A stretch of DNA of 8,500 bases from Fimbriimonadales bacterium (lineage in GTDB: Bacteria > Armatimonadota > Fimbriimonadia > Fimbriimonadales > GBS-DC): NCBI GenBank assembly GCA_025060055.1, contig JANXCK010000130.1, positions 1-8,500 on the forward strand, read 5' to 3'. Positions 6,014 to 8,500 of the stretch are shown here, piece after piece. A program made the position numbers and the translations under genes. Below the pieces are notes generated by a model. It searched no databases. It saw only the letters and a program-made list of their open reading frames with translations, and was not told where the DNA came from. Positions within the stretch are counted from its first letter, which is position 1, and each line of letters starts with the position of its first letter.

Positions 6014-6834
6014 GATGGCGGGTTCCACTGCTGGCTGCGCTCGCGTGCCTCTTCCCACGCCTGCTGATACAGGCGCTCGCGCTCCGCCTGACTGGGCGAT
6101 TTGCCCGTAGCGTAGTACCACGCGGCGGCGCGACCGACAGTAAGCGTGCCCGCGTAGGCAATCATGCCCTTCACCACCATGCCCACACCGCCAGGTACAA
6201 TTCCCACAAGCTGCCTTGCGACCGCACGCCAGCCGAACGCAGCGCCTAACACGCTCGCCAACTCAGGGAGCCGTTGCTTCCAATCGGGTGCCTTGCCAAA
6301 CGCCGCTGCCACGCGCAGCACCATCATCAGCTGGTTTTTGGTGAGCAGCACCATGTCGGCGACCGCAGCTGGTGGTGCGAGCAGCCCCAGCAGCGGGAAC
6401 ACCGAAGGCAACGCCGACGCCATCGCCAACCCCGCGTTTAGCGAGGCAACATCCTCCACGATGCGGTTCACCACCAGCTCGCGAGTGCCCGGCAGCACAC
6501 GCGCCAGCGCAATCAGCGGGAACTCGTGTTTCTGGAAATGATCCACAATCGCTTCAATCGCATCTTGGGGCACTTCAAGCGCGTCGCAGCCCAGCACGAA
6601 GTCGAACTCCTCCGTCACAGGCGCACTGAACCGCTTGACATACTCGGCGGCGGTCTGGAGTTGGGCAGGAGTCGCCCCTGCAGTCAACACGCGCCATACC
6701 GCCTCCACGCGATCGGGATGCCCAACCAACGCAATGCGGAACGGCGTCAGCAGCTCGCGCTCTACCTGCTTTGGCGACAGCTCTTTCGCGATGTTCCACC
6801 AGTGGGTCAGTTGACCCAGTTTCTGTCGTATCAT
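6010..6834 (-). CDS. DUF697-like membrane protein
   Basis: A 274-residue protein of unknown function. Residues 130-240 resemble DUF697 (YcjF-type) membrane regions: a hydrophobic stretch (ALPSVFPLLGLLAPPAAVADMVLL, 141-164), KNQLMMVLRVAAAFGK, then VLGAAFGWRAVARQLVGIVP and a second hydrophobic, glycine-rich stretch up to about 235. DUF697 is often attached to an Era-like GTPase; here the N-terminal 130 residues have FRIALVGHPDRVEAV (32-46), which resembles the strand before a P-loop but lacks the GKS/T needed to bind nucleotide. The C-terminal tail is a charged helix (SQAERERLYQQAWEEARERS). ATG 6834 is supported by AGGGGG 5 bases upstream. It is the first gene of the operon and overlaps the M16 start by 4 bp (GTGA), which points to coupled expression. 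DUF697 assignment is moderate. Confidence 0.75.
   Translation of the reverse strand: MIRQKLGQLTHWWNIAKELSPKQVERELLTPFRIALVGHPDRVEAVWRVLTAGATPAQLQTAAEYVKRFSAPVTEEFDFVLGCDALEVPQDAIEAIVDHFQKHEFPLIALARVLPGTRELVVNRIVEDVASLNAGLAMASALPSVFPLLGLLAPPAAVADMVLLTKNQLMMVLRVAAAFGKAPDWKQRLPELASVLGAAFGWRAVARQLVGIVPGGVGMVVKGMIAYAGTLTVGRAAAWYYATGKSPSQAERERLYQQAWEEARERSQQWNPPS
6661..6693. repeat. Short palindromic repeat, copy 2 (inside DUF697-like gene)
   Basis: TTGGGCAGG-AGTCGCC-CCTGCAGTC followed by AACACGCG matches the copy at 5945-5977 at about 26 of 33 positions. The stem is degenerate here (5 bp, GGCAGG against CCTGC) but the loop and right flank are conserved. It is translated in the same frame as copy 1 (VLTAGATPA against VLRAGATPA). 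Confidence 0.45.
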
Positions 6835-6909
6835 CGTGTCCCCCTGTATGCCATAACTGAATCATACCCAATACCTGCCCATCGGGTATCATTCGTGAGG
6901 GAAGTAAAG
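6835..6909. promoter_or_regulatory. Divergent intergenic region with interrupted palindrome
   Basis: Seventy-five bases separate divergent starts at 6834 and 6910. ATCATACCCAAT (6861-6872) and ATCGGGTATCAT (6881-6892) pair at 10 of 12 positions across an 8-base centre, so a dimeric regulator could bind here. TATCAT (plus, 6887-6892) and TATGAT (minus, 6867-6862) inside the arms are candidate -10 boxes for the two directions, without convincing -35 boxes. Ribosome sites flank the region: AGGGGG on the minus side and GAGGGAAG on the plus side. Confidence 0.4.
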
Positions 6910-8022
6910 ATGGCGTTCACTGTGCGCGACTTCGAAGATATGCTCCGCATTCTGGAACAGAATCCAGAGTGGCAGGAACGGATGCGGCAGGTGATACTCA
7001 CGCGCGAACTGCGCGACCTGCCAGCGGTGGTCAATCGGCTGGTGGAAGCCGTAAATGAGTTAGTGGAGGCACAGCGTCGCACGGACGCGCGAGTCGCCGA
7101 GTTGGTAGAGGCGCAGCGTCGCACGGACGCGCAGGTTGCCGAATTAGTGGAGGCACAGCGTCGCACGGACGCCCGCGTGGACGAGTTGACTCAGACCGTG
7201 CGCGAACTGACCGAAGCACAGCGTCGCACGGACGCACAGGTTGCTGAGTTGGTAGAGGCGCAGCATCGTACCGATGCGCAGGTTGCTGAGTTAGTGGAGG
7301 CACAGCGTCGCACAGATGCGCAAGTTGCTGAGTTGGTAGAGGCGCAGCGCCGCACAAATGCGCAGATTGCCGAGTTGATAGAAGCGCAGCGCCGCACGGA
7401 CGCTCGCGTGGACGAGTTGACTCAGACTGTGCGCGAACTGACCGAAGCACAGCGTCGTACCGATGCGCGGGTGGATGAGCTGACACAAACGGTGCGCGAG
7501 TTAGTGCAAGTGTCACGCGACATGCTCTATCGCATTGAACGACTGGAGAACTGGCAGCAGGGCGAGACAGGTCGACGCGCAGGGGAACGATTTGAGCGCG
7601 AGATTGTCGCTCGCGCGCCTGCCCTCTTCTACGGCGGAACAGGCGGTGGGATGGGCGAACCCCAAATACGCGACCGAGTCGGTCGGTGGCTTCTTCCCCT
7701 CTATCGGCAAGGCGTCGATGTGCCGCCTCAAGAGGATCCGCTCTTAGCGGACATCATTTGGTGGAAGGGCGATCGTGTAATGGTGGTGGAAGTGGGGTTG
7801 AAGGTCAGTAAGGATGATGTGGATCGTGCCGCGGCGCGTGCCCAAACGCTGCTGCGGGTGGGGGTTAGTGCGACGCCCGCTGTCATTGGGGAGGAATGGG
7901 CAACACCTGACACAGAAGCCCTCGCGCAGCAGCAAGGCGTTGAATGGTATGTGCGCGGCGGCTTGTCGCAGGGCTTCTTGGAGTTTCGCAAACTCAGCGA
8001 CGAGGCGGAGCAGATGGCGTAA
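6910..8022 (+). CDS. Coiled-coil repeat protein with PD-(D/E)XK-like C-terminal domain
   Basis: A 370-residue protein. Residues 1-47 are a conserved-looking head (FEDMLRILEQNPEWQERMRQ, then TRELRDLPAVVNRLVEAV). Residues 49-200 are a long coiled coil built from nine EAQxRTxA units, mostly as 14-residue repeats (VAELVEAQRRTDAQ). Residues 201-370 look like a restriction-endonuclease-fold domain: ERFEREIVARAP, Asp281 in LLADIIWW, then GDRVMVVEVGLKVSKDDVDR with Glu294. Similar proteins with variable coiled coils and a DUF3782-like tail occur in multiple copies in some thermophilic and cyanobacterial genomes; their role is unknown. The usual E-x-K reads EVG here, with Lys298 two places on, so catalysis is doubtful. 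ATG 6910 is chosen because GAGGGAAG lies upstream and the family-like head begins at MAFTV; the open frame continues back to 6526 only as antisense of the DUF697 gene. Confidence 0.88.
   Translation: MAFTVRDFEDMLRILEQNPEWQERMRQVILTRELRDLPAVVNRLVEAVNELVEAQRRTDARVAELVEAQRRTDAQVAELVEAQRRTDARVDELTQTVRELTEAQRRTDAQVAELVEAQHRTDAQVAELVEAQRRTDAQVAELVEAQRRTNAQIAELIEAQRRTDARVDELTQTVRELTEAQRRTDARVDELTQTVRELVQVSRDMLYRIERLENWQQGETGRRAGERFEREIVARAPALFYGGTGGGMGEPQIRDRVGRWLLPLYRQGVDVPPQEDPLLADIIWWKGDRVMVVEVGLKVSKDDVDRAAARAQTLLRVGVSATPAVIGEEWATPDTEALAQQQGVEWYVRGGLSQGFLEFRKLSDEAEQMA
7054..7509 (+). repeat. Tandem 42-bp coding repeats with a 231-bp higher-order duplication
   Basis: The coiled-coil section is made of 42-bp (14-residue, two-heptad) units, with some 63-bp (21-residue) units reading VDELTQTVRELTEAQRRTDA. 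The 21-residue unit appears at residues 90-110 and 167-187, 231 bp apart, with nearly identical DNA (7177 and 7408), and its first part again at residues 188-200. Most differences among units are silent, so the array has expanded by duplication while the protein pattern has been held. Confidence 0.85.
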
Positions 8023-8026
8023 GGAA

Positions 8027-8500
8027 TTACTCCAGTGCTACGCGCTCCAACTCCGTATATACTGAGCCGTCGGGCGTGAGGGTGCTTAGCATCAGGCTGA
8101 TTGCGTGCAGTTCGTACGCGCCGAAATCGGCGGGCGACAGTCGCTGCACGGCGTCGAACAGCCGTTTGCGCGTGCTGTCGGCGTCGCGGCAGGGTGTTTT
8201 GAGCCGTGCCAGCGTGATGTGCGGATGGAACGGCTTGCGTTCGGGCTTTGTGAGCAGGCGCGTCTCCAGCGCGTGCGCCAACTGCGCCAACTGCGCCGCG
8301 CCTTGCGCAGCGCCCGCCCACAACACATTCGGACGATTCCAGTTCGGGAACACGCCCAACCCACGCACGCTAATCTCGAACGGCACGACGCCCGCCCGCG
8401 CCTGTTTCATCGCCTGCACAATCTCTGGGACGCGCTCTTCAGGCTGCTCGCCCAGAAACAGCAGCGTGATGTGATAGTTTTCGGGGGCGACCCACCGCAG
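8027..8500 (-). CDS. thpR: RNA 2',3'-cyclic phosphodiesterase / 2'-5' RNA ligase (5' end outside window)
   Basis: The C-terminal ~157 residues of a 2H phosphoesterase of the ThpR (LigT) family, which opens 2',3'-cyclic phosphates on RNA ends and in vitro can join 2'-5' linked tRNA halves. Both catalytic HxTx motifs are visible: HITL in WVAPENYHITLLFLGE (codons 8473-8462) and HITL in KPFHPHITLARLK (codons 8221-8210). The family's EISVRGLGVFPNWNRPNVLW segment lies between them. The frame is open to the window edge; by comparison with the usual length (about 180-190 residues) only some 15-25 N-terminal residues are missing. It converges on the coiled-coil gene with 4 bp between stop codons. The GTG at 8419 is internal, as the first HxTx motif lies upstream of it. 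Confidence 0.95.
   Translation of the reverse strand: MRWVAPENYHITLLFLGEQPEERVPEIVQAMKQARAGVVPFEISVRGLGVFPNWNRPNVLWAGAAQGAAQLAQLAHALETRLLTKPERKPFHPHITLARLKTPCRDADSTRKRLFDAVQRLSPADFGAYELHAISLMLSTLTPDGSVYTELERVALE

Noticed and set aside
6014..6121. M16 gene starting at the upstream ATG at 6121
   Set aside because: This would overlap the DUF697-like gene by 112 bp with low-complexity sequence unlike any M16 leader; the GTGA overlap at 6010-6013 explains the start better.
6526..6909. N-terminal extension of the coiled-coil protein
   Set aside because: The open frame continues upstream only as antisense of the DUF697-like gene; the ribosome site and family-like head place the start at 6910.
7031..7516. 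CRISPR-like array or antisense genes over the 42-bp repeats
   Set aside because: The units abut without unique spacers, keep a heptad coding pattern with mostly silent changes, and the antisense frames are low-complexity shadows.

Overview
The window is a gene-dense, GC-rich bacterial stretch with short intergenic gaps, purine-rich ribosome binding sites (AGGAGG or AGGGGG about 5-8 bases before the start) and one GTG start. The gene content fits a free-living, possibly thermophilic bacterium: a DUF4351-type Rpn-like gene, a repeat-rich coiled-coil protein with a nuclease-like tail, an IscA-type carrier and an orphan pseudopilin. Armatimonadota, Chloroflexota or thermophilic cyanobacteria come to mind, but there is no 16S rRNA or other marker here, so this is a weak inference.

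Layout. Bases 1-2335 are read on the minus strand: an A-type Fe-S carrier (2335-1946), a decayed DUF4351/Rpn-like gene (1925-1264), then alaS (start 1257). The alaS frame changes identity near base 103-120: the first ~380 residues are the aminoacylation core of alanyl-tRNA synthetase, and the next ~34, still in frame, are the FAD-binding loop of a succinate dehydrogenase/fumarate reductase flavoprotein. This is the strangest observation in the window and is either a misassembly or a real gene fusion.

Bases 2436-2864 (plus) hold a small orphan type IV pilin-like/pseudopilin gene, divergent from the Fe-S carrier and overlapping tail-to-tail by 16 bp with the next operon. That operon (6834-2849, minus) has three tightly packed genes: a DUF697-like membrane protein, a fused two-domain M16 zinc peptidase (4-bp GTGA overlap) and a J-domain protein with a C-terminal glycine-rich membrane region (15-bp gap). 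Together they look like a membrane-linked proteostasis module, which is an inference. Two in-frame copies of a short palindrome-containing repeat lie inside the first two genes, both encoding VLxAGATPA.

Bases 6910-8022 (plus) encode a 370-residue protein with an expanded 14-residue coiled-coil repeat and a PD-(D/E)XK-like tail. It is divergent from the DUF697 operon across a 75-bp gap that contains an interrupted palindrome. It converges, with only 4 bp between stop codons, on a 2'-5' RNA ligase-like phosphoesterase (thpR) that runs off the right edge.
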